Assembly: GCA_036407095.1 (NCBI GenBank)
Contig: DASWZV010000138.1
Span: 26,813-90,812, forward strand
Length of the DNA: 64,000 nt
From: Gp6-AA40 sp036407095
GTDB taxonomy: Bacteria; Acidobacteriota; Vicinamibacteria; Vicinamibacterales; UBA2999
Direction: 5' to 3'
Shown here: piece by piece, positions 7,056 to 16,680 of the stretch
Layout of the letters: the number at the start of each line of letters is the position of its first letter
How positions within the stretch are numbered: the stretch's first letter is position 1
Notes under the pieces: model-generated
What the model saw: only the letters and a program-made list of their open reading frames with translations
Told to the model about the DNA's origin: nothing
The model's database searches: none
Translations under genes and position numbers: made by a program

Positions 7056-9962
7056 ATGCGCCGCTACTTAACCTGCCTGATCGCACTTGCGATCCTTCTC
7101 TCGTCGAGCATCGCCGCGCAGCAGAACGCGACGATGCAGGGAAGCGTCGCCGACGACTCGAAAGGTGTAATGCCCGGGGTGACCGTGACCGCCACCGAGA
7201 TCGCCACCGGCCGTCAGTTGCTCGCCGTGACCTCGACCGATGGCCGGTACCGTTTCGAGAACCTGGCCCCCGGTCAATACAAACTGCAGATCGAGCTCGC
7301 AGGGTTCGCGACTGCAGAAGTGCCGTCGATCGAATTGCTGGTCGGCACCAACGCGACGATCCCGCCGATTACATTGACCGTCGCCGGCGTGAAAGAGACC
7401 GTGGTCGTCAACACCACGGCGCCGCTCGTCGATGTCACGTCATCGCAGGTGACCGGCAACATCGATCGCCGTCAGATGGCGGAGCTACCGCTGCAGGGGC
7501 GCAACTGGATGGAGTTGTCGCTGATGGTCAAGGGCATCACGGCCAACAGCATCGGCAACACGCCGGGCGTGCCCGACGATCAGTTCCAGCTGAACCTCGA
7601 CGGCCAGCAGATCTCACAGCGCATCTCGGGCTCCGGCTTCGGCCAGCCGAAGATGAGTCGCGAAGCGATCTCCGAGTTCCAGATCGTGACCAACATGTAC
7701 GACATCACGCAGGGCCGCTCCACCGGCGTCCAGGTCCAGGCCATCTCCCGCTCGGGCACGAACGACGTGCACGGCTCCACGTTCGGATTCTTCCGCAGCG
7801 ACAGGTTCAACGAAGCCGACCCGGTCAAAGGCGTCGTGCTCCCCTATTCGGATCAGCAGACCGGCTTCACGCTTGGAGGCCCGATCGTCCGCGACAAGGT
7901 TCACTACTTCGGGTCGTACGAGTACGAGCGCAATCCCTCGACCGCGGTGCTGACACCGACGGCGCTTCCGAATCAGACGTGGTCGCTGCCGTCGAACACG
8001 CTTCAGCACAACGTCCTCGCCAAAGTCGACTATCAGCAGTCGTCGAAGAACCGCTTCAGCGTCCGCCTGCAGCGCTGGCAGCTCGACAGCCCGTTCCAGA
8101 TTTCGAGCGGCACGACGCATCCTTCGATGGCCGAGCACCAGCGCTATTACTCGACGAACGTGTACGGCACGTGGACCCGCATCATGAGCAACGATTTCAC
8201 GATGCAGCTCCACCTCGGGACGGGACGCTTCTCGTGGTACGACGATCCGATTCCGTCGAACAGCGAGCAGTTCCACAACACGCCGTTCGGCGTGCCGGTG
8301 TTCCAGTTCCCGAACCTGACGCTCGGCGGGCAGCAGAACTTCCCCAACTACTCGTGGTCGAAGCAGTATCCCGTCCGCCTCGAGAACAACTGGCACGCCG
8401 GTAAGCACGAGATGAAGTTCGGCGGTGAGTGGGTGAAAGACCGCCACACGAAAGTGTGGGACCTGAATCGACGCGGCACATTTGCGTTCAACCGGCAGCC
8501 GTCGACGGCCATCCTCGAGGCTGCGTTTCCGGAAGACGCCTGGAACGACCCCTCGCGATGGGACCTCAGCCTGCTCCAGCCGTACTTGCAGCAGTACTCG
8601 ATCTTCTTCCACCACGACTATCTCGTGAACGTCCCACGGTCGCAGTGCGCCTTGTGGTTCGGTGACAACTGGAGACTGACCAACAGCCTGACGCTCAATC
8701 TCGGCGTCCGCTACGACGTGGATCCCGACGGCCTCAACCCACCGGGCGTCCGAGACATTCCGATCCCGATCGACAACGGGAGAGACAACGGGGACTTCGG
8801 CTATCACCCAGGCGTCCACGACTTCAACAACGTCGCCCCGCGCGTCGGCTTCGCCTGGAACGTCGGAGGGAACAACGACCTCGTGATTCGCGGCGGGACG
8901 GGGATGTACTACAACTTCCCGGTGTCGAACGTGACCTACCGCCAGCAGTTCTACAACAACGCGATCGCGGCGGTGTTCCTGCCGACCGGCACCAACTTCC
9001 TCGCGGATCCGTTGGCCGGTGTCTCACCGGAGGCGTATCTCTCGGGCGCCGTCCCGACGCCGCCGCAGGAGACGACGATCATCGCGCCCAACTACGTCGA
9101 TCCGTACAGCTGGCAGAGCTCGATCGGTTTCCAGAAGCAGCTCGGACCGCTGATGGGATTCGACGTCGATTACACCGACCTCGAGGAGCGCGCGATGGTG
9201 CGCAGCCGCGACGTGAACCTCTTCTTCGATCCGGTCACCGGCTACAGCAAGGACCCGACGATCTACGGGCGGCCGAATCCGGCATACGGCCTCGATCAAT
9301 GGCTGACGAGCGACGGCAAGACTCAGACGCGGCTGATCTCGAGCTCGTTCACACGCCGCTTCAATCAGAATTTCCAGGCGAGCGCAACCTACACCTACAC
9401 GATCTCGATGAAGGACAACACCACTGGATTCGGCTATCAGGCTGACAACCCGTTCGACCAGGATGCCGACTGGTCACAATCGGCTGGCCTCCAGAAACAC
9501 ACGTTCCGTTCGAACGGCATCGTCCGACTGCCGTGGCAGTTCTCGCTGTCGGGTTCGTACTTCTACGGATCGGGCTCGCACTACAACGCAACGAGTTCGG
9601 TGAGGCCCTTCAGCAAGCCCGGAACGAACCGCCTGAACATCGGGGCACCGATCACCATCCCCGACGCCGTTCTCGATCGTTGGGAAGGACCAGCCGTGAT
9701 CGCGACCAACACCACCTGGCCGCGCAATGCGCTGCGAGGAATACCACTGCACAAGGTCGACATGCGCGTGACCAAGACGGTGACGCTCGTCAACCACGTG
9801 AACGTCGAGCTGCTGGCCGAGGTGTTCAACGTGTTCAACCGGAAGAACTACGGCTCCTACAACACGACGATCACCTCGTCGAACTTCGGGCAGCCGGTGG
9901 CCTCGTCGGGGAATGCGTACGTGCCGCGCCAGGGGCAGTTGGGTGTGCGCGTGAACTTTTAG
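7056..9962 (+). CDS. TonB-dependent receptor, Oar-like with carboxypeptidase-regulatory domain
   Basis: 968 residues. The start at 7056 is fixed by AAGGAGG and by the signal peptide MRRYLTCLIALAILLSSSIAAQ. Residues about 23-105 form a carboxypeptidase-regulatory-like fold (GVMPGVTVTATEIATG). The plug follows (QVTGNIDRRQMAELPLQGRNW), then a long beta-barrel ending in an aromatic residue (GVRVNF), as outer-membrane barrels do. Such receptors import polymers or siderophore-like ligands and are greatly expanded in Acidobacteriota. The gene leads a plus-strand run with a secreted amidase, a gamma-glutamyltransferase and a transporter, so peptide- or amide-type ligands are a reasonable guess. The ligand itself cannot be read from sequence. 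Confidence 0.9.
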   Translation: MRRYLTCLIALAILLSSSIAAQQNATMQGSVADDSKGVMPGVTVTATEIATGRQLLAVTSTDGRYRFENLAPGQYKLQIELAGFATAEVPSIELLVGTNATIPPITLTVAGVKETVVVNTTAPLVDVTSSQVTGNIDRRQMAELPLQGRNWMELSLMVKGITANSIGNTPGVPDDQFQLNLDGQQISQRISGSGFGQPKMSREAISEFQIVTNMYDITQGRSTGVQVQAISRSGTNDVHGSTFGFFRSDRFNEADPVKGVVLPYSDQQTGFTLGGPIVRDKVHYFGSYEYERNPSTAVLTPTALPNQTWSLPSNTLQHNVLAKVDYQQSSKNRFSVRLQRWQLDSPFQISSGTTHPSMAEHQRYYSTNVYGTWTRIMSNDFTMQLHLGTGRFSWYDDPIPSNSEQFHNTPFGVPVFQFPNLTLGGQQNFPNYSWSKQYPVRLENNWHAGKHEMKFGGEWVKDRHTKVWDLNRRGTFAFNRQPSTAILEAAFPEDAWNDPSRWDLSLLQPYLQQYSIFFHHDYLVNVPRSQCALWFGDNWRLTNSLTLNLGVRYDVDPDGLNPPGVRDIPIPIDNGRDNGDFGYHPGVHDFNNVAPRVGFAWNVGGNNDLVIRGGTGMYYNFPVSNVTYRQQFYNNAIAAVFLPTGTNFLADPLAGVSPEAYLSGAVPTPPQETTIIAPNYVDPYSWQSSIGFQKQLGPLMGFDVDYTDLEERAMVRSRDVNLFFDPVTGYSKDPTIYGRPNPAYGLDQWLTSDGKTQTRLISSSFTRRFNQNFQASATYTYTISMKDNTTGFGYQADNPFDQDADWSQSAGLQKHTFRSNGIVRLPWQFSLSGSYFYGSGSHYNATSSVRPFSKPGTNRLNIGAPITIPDAVLDRWEGPAVIATNTTWPRNALRGIPLHKVDMRVTKTVTLVNHVNVELLAEVFNVFNRKNYGSYNTTITSSNFGQPVASSGNAYVPRQGQLGVRVNF

Positions 9963-9973
9963 GGCGCGTGCTA

Positions 9974-10097
9974 TTCAAAATTCGAAATGCAAAATGAAAA
10001 ATGCGAAAAGGCCCATATGCAACGCTCACTGCTGAACACGCCGTCTCCATCGTTGGTTCGCTCTGCGTTTTGCATTTTGCATTTTGCATTTTGCATC
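9974..10097. repeat. ATTTTGC heptamer array with inverted copy
   Basis: The left part, 9974-10009, holds degenerate AAAATGC heptamers. The right part, 10063-10097, holds a clean tandem run of TTTTGCA heptamers in inverted orientation, so the pair can fold. The right arm lies inside the amidase coding sequence and encodes the hydrophobic core of its signal peptide. Similar heptanucleotide tandem repeats (STRR) are known from cyanobacteria. Confidence 0.8.
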
Positions 10098-12002
10098 ACG
10101 GTGGCCGCTCCTGTTTTAGGGGCGGCCTCTCCCTTCCAGATCGAAGAAGCCACCATCGACGGCATCCAGGCCGCGATCCTGAAAGGCGATCTGACGTCCA
10201 CGCAGGTCGTCGAGATGTATCTGAAGCGCATCAAGGCCTATGACGGGCCATGCGTGACCCAGCCCGAGGGACCGCTTGGACCGTTCACCACGATCAGGCA
10301 CGCTGGTCAGATCAATTCGTTGATCACACTGAACCTCAGGCCGGCGACGCGAGCCAGGCTGGGGTTCGACCGGCGGAAGGCACGCAGCATGACCGACGAG
10401 AAGGACGACAGTCCGGGCATGCCCGATGCGCTCGAGGTCGCCGCGAAGCAGGACGCTTTCTTCAAGTCCACCGGAACGCTGATCGGCCCGCTGCATGGCG
10501 TCGTGTTCGCCATCAAAGATTGGTACGACACCGCCGATATGCGCACCACGGCGGGCGCGGACGCGGCGTACGCGAACGATCGGCCGCCTCGCGACGCGAC
10601 GTTCGTCACGCGCCTCCGCGAGGCTGGCGCGATCGTCCTCGCGAAGGCGAACGTCGGATCGGGGATCTCGCGAAGCCCGTTCGGCGGCGTGAGCTGCAAT
10701 CCCTATGACACCGAACGATCGGCGGGCACGTCGAGCAGCGGATCGGGCACGTCGGTCGGGGCCAACCTGGTCACCTGCGCCATCGCCGAGGAGACCGGCG
10801 GCTCCATTCTTCATCCGACGAAGAACAACGCGGTCGTCGGTCTGGCGCCGACGCAGGAGCTGGTCAGCCGGAACGGCCTCTACGGTGCGGGATACAACAC
10901 GCGTACAGGCCCCATCTGTCGCACGGTCAAAGACGCCGCAAGGGTTCTCGACATCATCGCCGGATACGACCCGAAAGACGAACTGACCGTCTTCAGCGTC
11001 GGTCGTCTGCCGTCGACGCCCTATGCGGGCTTTGCCGACGCGACACGCCTCGAGGGCGTCCGCATTGGCGTGCTCCGCGAGTACATGGATCGATCGCTCT
11101 TCAACGAGGCCGACGAGGAAAGCATCGCGGCGACGGAGCGGGCGATTGCCGACCTGCAGAAACTTGGCGCGACCATCGTCGATCCTGGTCCGGCCGGCGC
11201 GCTGCTGCAGAAGTACATCGACAAGTACGCGCCCTCGATGTTGAACGCTCTGTTCATGGATCGCTTCCCGGACGCGTTTCCCTTCGATGCATCCGGCAAG
11301 CCCGCGGCCGATCACGTCGCGACGCTCGTGGACATGTTTCTGAATCCGGCGCTGACACCGAAGGGCGTCACGCTTCGAAGCCTCGGGCAGGGCCAGGCGA
11401 CCGGCGAATCGAGGTTCATGCTCGAGCTCTATCTGCGTGAGCGCGGCGACGCGAACATCAAAACCGCAAAAGACCTCGCCGAGAAATCGAAATCGTTGAC
11501 CGATACCCGTCCCGACTCGGGCAGCAACGCGCGCGGCGGCGGAGGCGGCGGCGATACCAACAGAAATGCGATGACGATGAACACCGCCAACTGGTGGCTG
11601 ACGCGGTTCGCCGTTCAGCAAATCGTGCTGCAGGCGATGGAAGATCTGCATCTCGACGCGATGATCAGTCCGACCGGCAACGTGCCGCCGTACATCCTCG
11701 GACGCCCGCTCGAGCCGACCTTGAACGGGCGCGGCCCGTCGATCTGGAGCTTCCTCGGTACGCAGGGTTTCCCCGAGCTCGGCGTGCCCGCCGGCTTCAC
11801 GACCAAGGTCTACGATCGCGTGCGCGACGCGGCCGCGCCCGGAGGCACGCGTCTCACCGAGCCCGTTCCAGCGAAACTTCCGTTGTCAGTCATGTTCTTC
11901 GGACGGCCATTCGGTGAACCGGTGCTCTTCCGGATCGCATCCGCATACGAGAACGCCACGCATCACCGTGAGGCGCCTCCTGACTTCGGTCCGGTCAAGT
12001 AG
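10017..12002 (+). CDS. Secreted amidase of the amidase signature family
   Basis: 661 residues from the ATG at 10017, which has AAAAGG upstream; an ATG at 9987 lies in the heptamer array and is less likely. The signal peptide (RSAFCILHFAFCITVAAPVLGA) is largely encoded by ATTTTGC heptamers. The amidase signature is present. The catalytic lysine is K167 in VVFAIKDWYD. The Ser-cisSer stretch is GTSSSGSGTS, divergent from the usual GGSSGGS. The nucleophile serine lies in EETGGSILHP. A Gly-rich insert (NARGGGGGGDTN) precedes the C-terminal part. It probably hydrolyses amides or peptides outside the cytoplasm. The start follows the receptor stop by 54 bases. Confidence 0.9.
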   Translation: MQRSLLNTPSPSLVRSAFCILHFAFCITVAAPVLGAASPFQIEEATIDGIQAAILKGDLTSTQVVEMYLKRIKAYDGPCVTQPEGPLGPFTTIRHAGQINSLITLNLRPATRARLGFDRRKARSMTDEKDDSPGMPDALEVAAKQDAFFKSTGTLIGPLHGVVFAIKDWYDTADMRTTAGADAAYANDRPPRDATFVTRLREAGAIVLAKANVGSGISRSPFGGVSCNPYDTERSAGTSSSGSGTSVGANLVTCAIAEETGGSILHPTKNNAVVGLAPTQELVSRNGLYGAGYNTRTGPICRTVKDAARVLDIIAGYDPKDELTVFSVGRLPSTPYAGFADATRLEGVRIGVLREYMDRSLFNEADEESIAATERAIADLQKLGATIVDPGPAGALLQKYIDKYAPSMLNALFMDRFPDAFPFDASGKPAADHVATLVDMFLNPALTPKGVTLRSLGQGQATGESRFMLELYLRERGDANIKTAKDLAEKSKSLTDTRPDSGSNARGGGGGGDTNRNAMTMNTANWWLTRFAVQQIVLQAMEDLHLDAMISPTGNVPPYILGRPLEPTLNGRGPSIWSFLGTQGFPELGVPAGFTTKVYDRVRDAAAPGGTRLTEPVPAKLPLSVMFFGRPFGEPVLFRIASAYENATHHREAPPDFGPVK

Positions 12003-12051
12003 CACATGACAACGGGGAGGACGGGGTCTCCACCGTTTCCTCTTGAACGAC

Positions 12052-13761
12052 ATGACGACATCGACTGCTAGCCTTCTCACACGCGACGGGATGACAATGC
12101 CCGTCATGGCTTCGAGGATCACTCCCGATTACGTCCGCACTGCCATCGATCGCACCCAGGCGCGATCGGTCGTCATGAGCACCGGCGGCATCGCCGCGAG
12201 CGAGCACCCGCTGGCTTCGCAAGCCGGGGCCTCGATCCTTGCCAACGGCGGCCACGCCGTCGACGCCGCCATCGCGGTCAACGCGGTGATGAACGTCGTG
12301 GCCCCCATGAGCAACGGGATCGGCGGCGATCTGTTCGCGATTGTGTACGACGCCCCGACCGGCACGCTGCACGGTATCAACGGAAGCGGATCCGCACCGG
12401 CAGCGCTGACCATCGACAGCCTGCAGGCGCAAGGCATCACGAGCATGCCGCAAAGCGGCATCCTGCCGGTGACCGTGCCCGGCGCGGTCGCCGCCTGGTC
12501 GAAGCTGCACGGGCGTTTTGGGCGCCGGGCGTTCGGGGACCTGCTGTCGCCGGCCATCCGGATCGCGGAAGACGGATTCCCCGTTCCAGAAATCGTCGCC
12601 GCCGAATGGGGAGGCAGCGAGGGCATCCTGCGCACCAACGCAGAGGCCTCACGCGTGTATATGCCGAAGGGACGACCGCCGCAGGTCGGAGAAATCTTTC
12701 GAAACCCCGATCTCGCGGCGACGTATCGCACGCTCGCCGCACGTGGACGCGATGCGTTCTACCGCGGGGAGATCGCACAACGGATTGCGAGCTGCGCGGC
12801 GAGGCTTCAGGGAGCATTGAGCGCCGCCGACCTCGCGGCCTGCGACGCGGAGTGGGTCACACCGCTGTCCACGACCTACCGTGGATGGACGGTTCACGAA
12901 CTGCCGCCCAACGGACAAGGCCTGGCGGCGCTGGTGATGCTCAACCTGATCGAGCACGCACCGATCGGATCGTACGGCCACAACTCGGTCGAGGCGCTGC
13001 ACACGATCATCGAGGCGAAAAAGCTCGCGTACGCCGACCTCCAGCGCCACGTTTGCGATCCCGCGTTCCATGAGATCCCGCAGGCGAGGCTGATCTCGAA
13101 AGCGTACGCGGCGCAGCGCGTCCGGGATATCGATTCCGCCCGGGCCAATCCCGCTGCGTCGCCCGGCACGTTGTCGACACACGGGGGAGACACCGTCTAC
13201 CTCAGCGTCGTCGATCGCGCGGGCAGCGTCGTGTCGCTCATCCAGAGCAACTTCGCGAACTTTGGATCGGGCGTGGTACCGGAAGGCACCGGGTTCGCGC
13301 TGCAGAATCGCGGCGGGATGTTCACGCTCGACCCGGCACATCCGAATGCGCTCGCTCCGCGCAAGCGCCCGCTGCACACGATCATCCCCGGCTTCATGAT
13401 GAGCCCCGGCCAGCGGCACGTGGCGTTCGGCATCATGGGCGGCTGGAACCAGGCACAGGCGCACGTGCAGTTCATCTCCAACGTCGTCGACCACGGAATG
13501 AACATTCAGGCGGCGCTCGAAGCGGCACGCGTCACCAAGCTCACGTTCACCGGACAGGATGTCGTCATGGAATCGCGAGTCCCCGACTCGGTTCGTCTCG
13601 GGCTCACCGCCAAGGGACATGAGATCGATCTGCAGGGGAGTTTCTCGAGCCTGGTTGGCGGCGGCCAGAGCGTCGCGCGCGACAACGACACCGGCGTCAA
13701 CTTCGGCGCGTCAGATCCGCGCAAGGACGGCGCCGCGGTGCCCGAACCCGTTCTCTCCTGA
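12052..13761 (+). CDS. Gamma-glutamyltransferase-like Ntn hydrolase, no signal peptide
   Basis: 569 residues from the ATG at 12052. An upstream TTG at 12043 and ATGs at 12091 and 12097 are alternatives, and no start has a clear ribosome site. The large-subunit core (STGGIAASEHPLASQAG, GGDLFAIVYD) is typical. The predicted autocleavage nucleophile is T381 in HGGDTVYLSVVD. Unlike the protein at 4760 it lacks an export signal, and it resembles the cytoplasmic GGT/acylase branch. It is followed after only seven bases by an MFS transporter, so import and cleavage of one substrate is plausible. Substrates of this branch include gamma-glutamyl compounds and beta-lactam-like acyl amides. Confidence 0.88.
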   Translation: MTTSTASLLTRDGMTMPVMASRITPDYVRTAIDRTQARSVVMSTGGIAASEHPLASQAGASILANGGHAVDAAIAVNAVMNVVAPMSNGIGGDLFAIVYDAPTGTLHGINGSGSAPAALTIDSLQAQGITSMPQSGILPVTVPGAVAAWSKLHGRFGRRAFGDLLSPAIRIAEDGFPVPEIVAAEWGGSEGILRTNAEASRVYMPKGRPPQVGEIFRNPDLAATYRTLAARGRDAFYRGEIAQRIASCAARLQGALSAADLAACDAEWVTPLSTTYRGWTVHELPPNGQGLAALVMLNLIEHAPIGSYGHNSVEALHTIIEAKKLAYADLQRHVCDPAFHEIPQARLISKAYAAQRVRDIDSARANPAASPGTLSTHGGDTVYLSVVDRAGSVVSLIQSNFANFGSGVVPEGTGFALQNRGGMFTLDPAHPNALAPRKRPLHTIIPGFMMSPGQRHVAFGIMGGWNQAQAHVQFISNVVDHGMNIQAALEAARVTKLTFTGQDVVMESRVPDSVRLGLTAKGHEIDLQGSFSSLVGGGQSVARDNDTGVNFGASDPRKDGAAVPEPVLS

Positions 13762-13768
13762 GGTACAC

Positions 13769-15058
13769 GTGACTCGCTGGGTCCAACTTCTCCTGGGCGT
13801 CGTCTGCATGGTGGTGATATCGAGCCCGCAGTACGTGTGGACGCTGTTCACCCAACCGCTGGCTGGTGCGCTCGGCGCGTCGCTCCCCGAGCTGCAGATC
13901 ACCTTCTCGATCCTGATCGTCGTCCAGACGTTCCTCTCGCCGTGGCAGGGCGTGCTGGTCGATCGGTTCGGTCCCAGACTGCTGCTGTCGATCGGTGTGC
14001 TCGTCACCGGACTGAGCTGGATCCTCGCGGCTCAGACCGCGAGTCTGACCATGCTCTATCTCACGTACGGCTTGCTCGGCGGCATCGGCACCGGGATCGT
14101 CTACGTCGGCGTCATCGGGCACATGGTGCAGTGGTTCCCCGACAAACGAGGTCTCGCCACCGGCCTCGCCGCCGCCGGCTACGGCGTCGGCGCGCTCCTG
14201 ACGACCTTCCCGATCGCCGCGGTGCTGCGCGACTCGACGTATCAGGATGCGCTGATGCGGTTCGGTGCGCTGGTCGGTCTCACTGGCCTCGTGGCTGCGC
14301 AGGGACTGCGGCGGCCGAGCATGGGGGAACAGCATGCCCACCCGCCGCGGAAGCCGGTCATTGCGGGCACGGGGCACGCCCTCACGCCAACCGAGATGCT
14401 GACGACGCCGATCTTCTGGCTGATGTTCGCGATGATGGCGATGATGTCGACGACCGGGCTGATGGTGACGTCACAGATGGCGGCGTTCACCCGCGATTTC
14501 GGCATGGCGAACCTGCTGGTCCTGGGAGTCCCGCTCCTGCCGCTGGCGCTCTCACTCGATCGCCTCACGAACGGCGCGACGCGTCCGATCTTCGGATGGA
14601 TCTCCGATCGCCTCGGTCGCGAGAACACGATGTTGATCGCCTTCGGCCTCGAAGGCACGGCGATGACGCTGTGGCTGCTGACGCGCGAGTCGCCGATCCT
14701 GTTCGTGCTGCTCTCAGGCCTTGTCTTCTTTGGGTGGGGCGAAATCTTCTCGCTCTTTCCCTCCACGTTGACCGACACGTTCGGCACGAAGCACGCGACC
14801 ACCAACTACGGATGCCTCTACATGGCCCAGGGCGTCGGCTCGATTCTCGGCGGCCCGATCGCCGCGTGGCTGCATGATTCGACCGGATCATGGATACCGG
14901 TGTTCGCCGTGATCATCACGATGGACTTCACGACCGCAGTCCTCGCGATCGCCGTGCTCAAGCCAATGCGAATCAGGTGGCTCGCAGCCGTCAAAGTGTC
15001 TCAAGCCGCTGAATCCCAATCGCACCTTATCGCCAACCTCCCGGCTCGATCGGTATAG
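13769..15058 (+). CDS. MFS transporter, oxalate/formate antiporter (OFA)-like
   Basis: 429 residues starting with GTG at 13769, with TGAGGT upstream. An ATG frame starting inside the transferase gene is rejected. Twelve hydrophobic segments are evident. The first loop has the MFS motif (GVLVDRFGPR) and the second half repeats it (IFGWISDRLGREN). The N-terminus pattern (SSPQYVWTLF, LQITFSILIVVQTF) is typical of OFA-family antiporters for small carboxylates. It is seven bases behind the gamma-glutamyltransferase-like gene and probably co-translated. Its 3' end faces the formamidase gene across a composite palindrome. Confidence 0.85.
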   Translation: MTRWVQLLLGVVCMVVISSPQYVWTLFTQPLAGALGASLPELQITFSILIVVQTFLSPWQGVLVDRFGPRLLLSIGVLVTGLSWILAAQTASLTMLYLTYGLLGGIGTGIVYVGVIGHMVQWFPDKRGLATGLAAAGYGVGALLTTFPIAAVLRDSTYQDALMRFGALVGLTGLVAAQGLRRPSMGEQHAHPPRKPVIAGTGHALTPTEMLTTPIFWLMFAMMAMMSTTGLMVTSQMAAFTRDFGMANLLVLGVPLLPLALSLDRLTNGATRPIFGWISDRLGRENTMLIAFGLEGTAMTLWLLTRESPILFVLLSGLVFFGWGEIFSLFPSTLTDTFGTKHATTNYGCLYMAQGVGSILGGPIAAWLHDSTGSWIPVFAVIITMDFTTAVLAIAVLKPMRIRWLAAVKVSQAAESQSHLIANLPARSV

Positions 15059-15064
15059 AGCCGT

Positions 15065-15371
15065 CGGAGATCTCGGAGACACGGTTTGGCACGGAGCAAC
15101 GGAGACACGGAGCCGGACGGAGGCACACTCGTCGCGAAGGACCGCGGTGCAAGTGGGGCGCGCGCTTCGCGCGCGATGGGACGAAAGACGCTCATGAAAA
15201 ACAAGCACCTGCCAATCATTCGGTGCTTGTTTTCATGAGCGTCTCTCGCCCCATGCGGCGGCCGCAGGCCGGCGCCCCCACTCGCGCGTAGAACGGCAAT
15301 TGGCAGTCAGTCTCCGTCCGGCCTCCGTTTCTCCGTGTCTCCGTGCGAATACCGTTTCCTCCGTAACCTCC
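15065..15371. repeat. Composite palindromic element, ACGGAG-type, copy 2
   Basis: The outer arms, about 15065-15122 and 15311-15371, are imperfect inverted repeats closely related to copies 1 and 4. An inner unique inverted repeat of about 33 bases lies at 15176-15209 and 15222-15254. GC hairpins lie at 15160-15174 and around 15255-15276. The element occupies the whole junction between two convergent genes. The TAA stop of the formamidase-like gene is part of its right boundary word GGTAACGGAGG. Confidence 0.88.
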
Positions 15372-15372
15372 G

Positions 15373-16431
15373 TTACCTCGCTTTCGGCAGATAAGCCTTC
15401 CTGACCTTCGCGACGACTGTGAAGCTCGGCCCGGCGACGTTTGCGATCTCGTATTCGATCGCCTGGCCCAGGAAGAGCGACACGGTCTTTTCGCTCAACC
15501 CGAAATCATCATCGAGCCAGTGATGCAGTTCGAGCGTCGCATGCTGGAGCGCGCCGTTCAACGATGTCGCGCTGCCAACGGTCACGACGTATTCGTCGGT
15601 CTCGATCCGCGGCCAGTCTTGGGCGAATTCGCCGATCACGGTCGAGGGTCGAACGACGCTGCTGTGCGGCCATGCCTTCTTCTTCACCAGCGCCACGCTG
15701 AACTCGATATCCAGTGACGTCTCGACACCGGATCCTGTGATGTCGCCGTCGCCTTGACGGGCGAGCCCGTGACCCAGATACAGCAGCGCACCCGGCTGCT
15801 GCACCGGCAGCATCACCTTCGCGCCAGCCGCGATCGCCGTCGACACCATGTTGCCGCCGAAGGGGCCCGACGTGGTCGCAGGCGACTCATCGCCCGCCGG
15901 GGCCACACCAATCGAGCCGAGCGTCGGCCGCAGCGGCAGTTCGAAGACCGGCGACGTGAAACGAGTCCGCCAGTCGGTGTTCGGGAGCGCGCGCTGCAGA
16001 TCGAGACGGACCACGCCTGCACTCTTGTCGATCGTCCAGAGGAACCGTTTCTGATCGGGTTTGCCCGCGAGGCCGCCCGAAGCAATCGCACCGGCTGCGA
16101 CGAGTGAGGTCGACGCACCGGCCGAACGATTCGGCTCGAGTTTCACGATGGTGACGACCAGCAGATCGCCAGGCTCGGCACCCTCCACATAGAACGGGCC
16201 CGTCAGCGGGTTACTCCCCTGAGCCACGCTCTTCCCATCCGCTCCGCCCCCTTCATCGTCGAGCGTGGCAGTCGTCACCACGTCACCGCTCTTGATCCGC
16301 AGGGCCGGTGGATGGGTACTCGAGAACGTGCCGTAGAACACCGACGGAACATAGCGATGCGTATCGGCGTGAAGGCCGATCGTGAGTGCAATCAGACCCA
16401 CCAGGGTCGCAAGCGCGGTGAGAGATTTCAT
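15373..16431 (-). CDS. Exported acetamidase/formamidase-family protein
   Basis: 352 residues with a signal peptide (MKSLTALATLVGLIALTIGLHAD). The start at 16431 has AGGA upstream. The FmdA/AmdA fold is recognisable from GPFYVEGAEPGDLLVVTI and from GALLYLGHGLARQGDGDITGSG, the latter carrying the conserved metal-site region. Family members hydrolyse formamide or acetamide to ammonia and the acid. Most are cytoplasmic, so export is notable and is shared by several Acidobacteriota versions (from memory). The regulator at 16677 lies upstream on the same strand, 245 bases away. Confidence 0.87.
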   Translation of the reverse strand: MKSLTALATLVGLIALTIGLHADTHRYVPSVFYGTFSSTHPPALRIKSGDVVTTATLDDEGGGADGKSVAQGSNPLTGPFYVEGAEPGDLLVVTIVKLEPNRSAGASTSLVAAGAIASGGLAGKPDQKRFLWTIDKSAGVVRLDLQRALPNTDWRTRFTSPVFELPLRPTLGSIGVAPAGDESPATTSGPFGGNMVSTAIAAGAKVMLPVQQPGALLYLGHGLARQGDGDITGSGVETSLDIEFSVALVKKKAWPHSSVVRPSTVIGEFAQDWPRIETDEYVVTVGSATSLNGALQHATLELHHWLDDDFGLSEKTVSLFLGQAIEYEIANVAGPSFTVVAKVRKAYLPKAR

Positions 16432-16626
16432 GGTGTTCCTCAGTGATCGTGTGGACGCCGGTGTCGACATCACCGAGCAAGATCGACGCCGCCCGCCGTC
16501 GAAGCCGAGCCGGAACCGCCTGTTGTCAATGTGATGACGTGTCGGGAGTTACGCATTCACGAGGGATTCGTGAGCGAGCGCGATCAGACGAACGTGTAGA
16601 GCGACTCGCGAAGGACGCACATCCTT

Positions 16627-16680
16627 GTAATGGGGTCGGGAGTCAATTCGAAATTCGAAATGACTCCCGACCCCCATTAC
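16627..16680. repeat. GGGGTCGGGAGTC palindromic element, intergenic copy
   Basis: The arms at 16627-16645 and 16661-16680 pair perfectly except for one extra G. The centre is AT-rich (TTCGAAATTCGAA). The TAA stop of the regulator at 16677 lies inside the right arm (GTAATGGGG read on the minus strand). The same arm sequence occurs at 34937-34996 inside the DUF2339 gene. As RNA it would act as a strong hairpin after the regulator. Confidence 0.85.
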
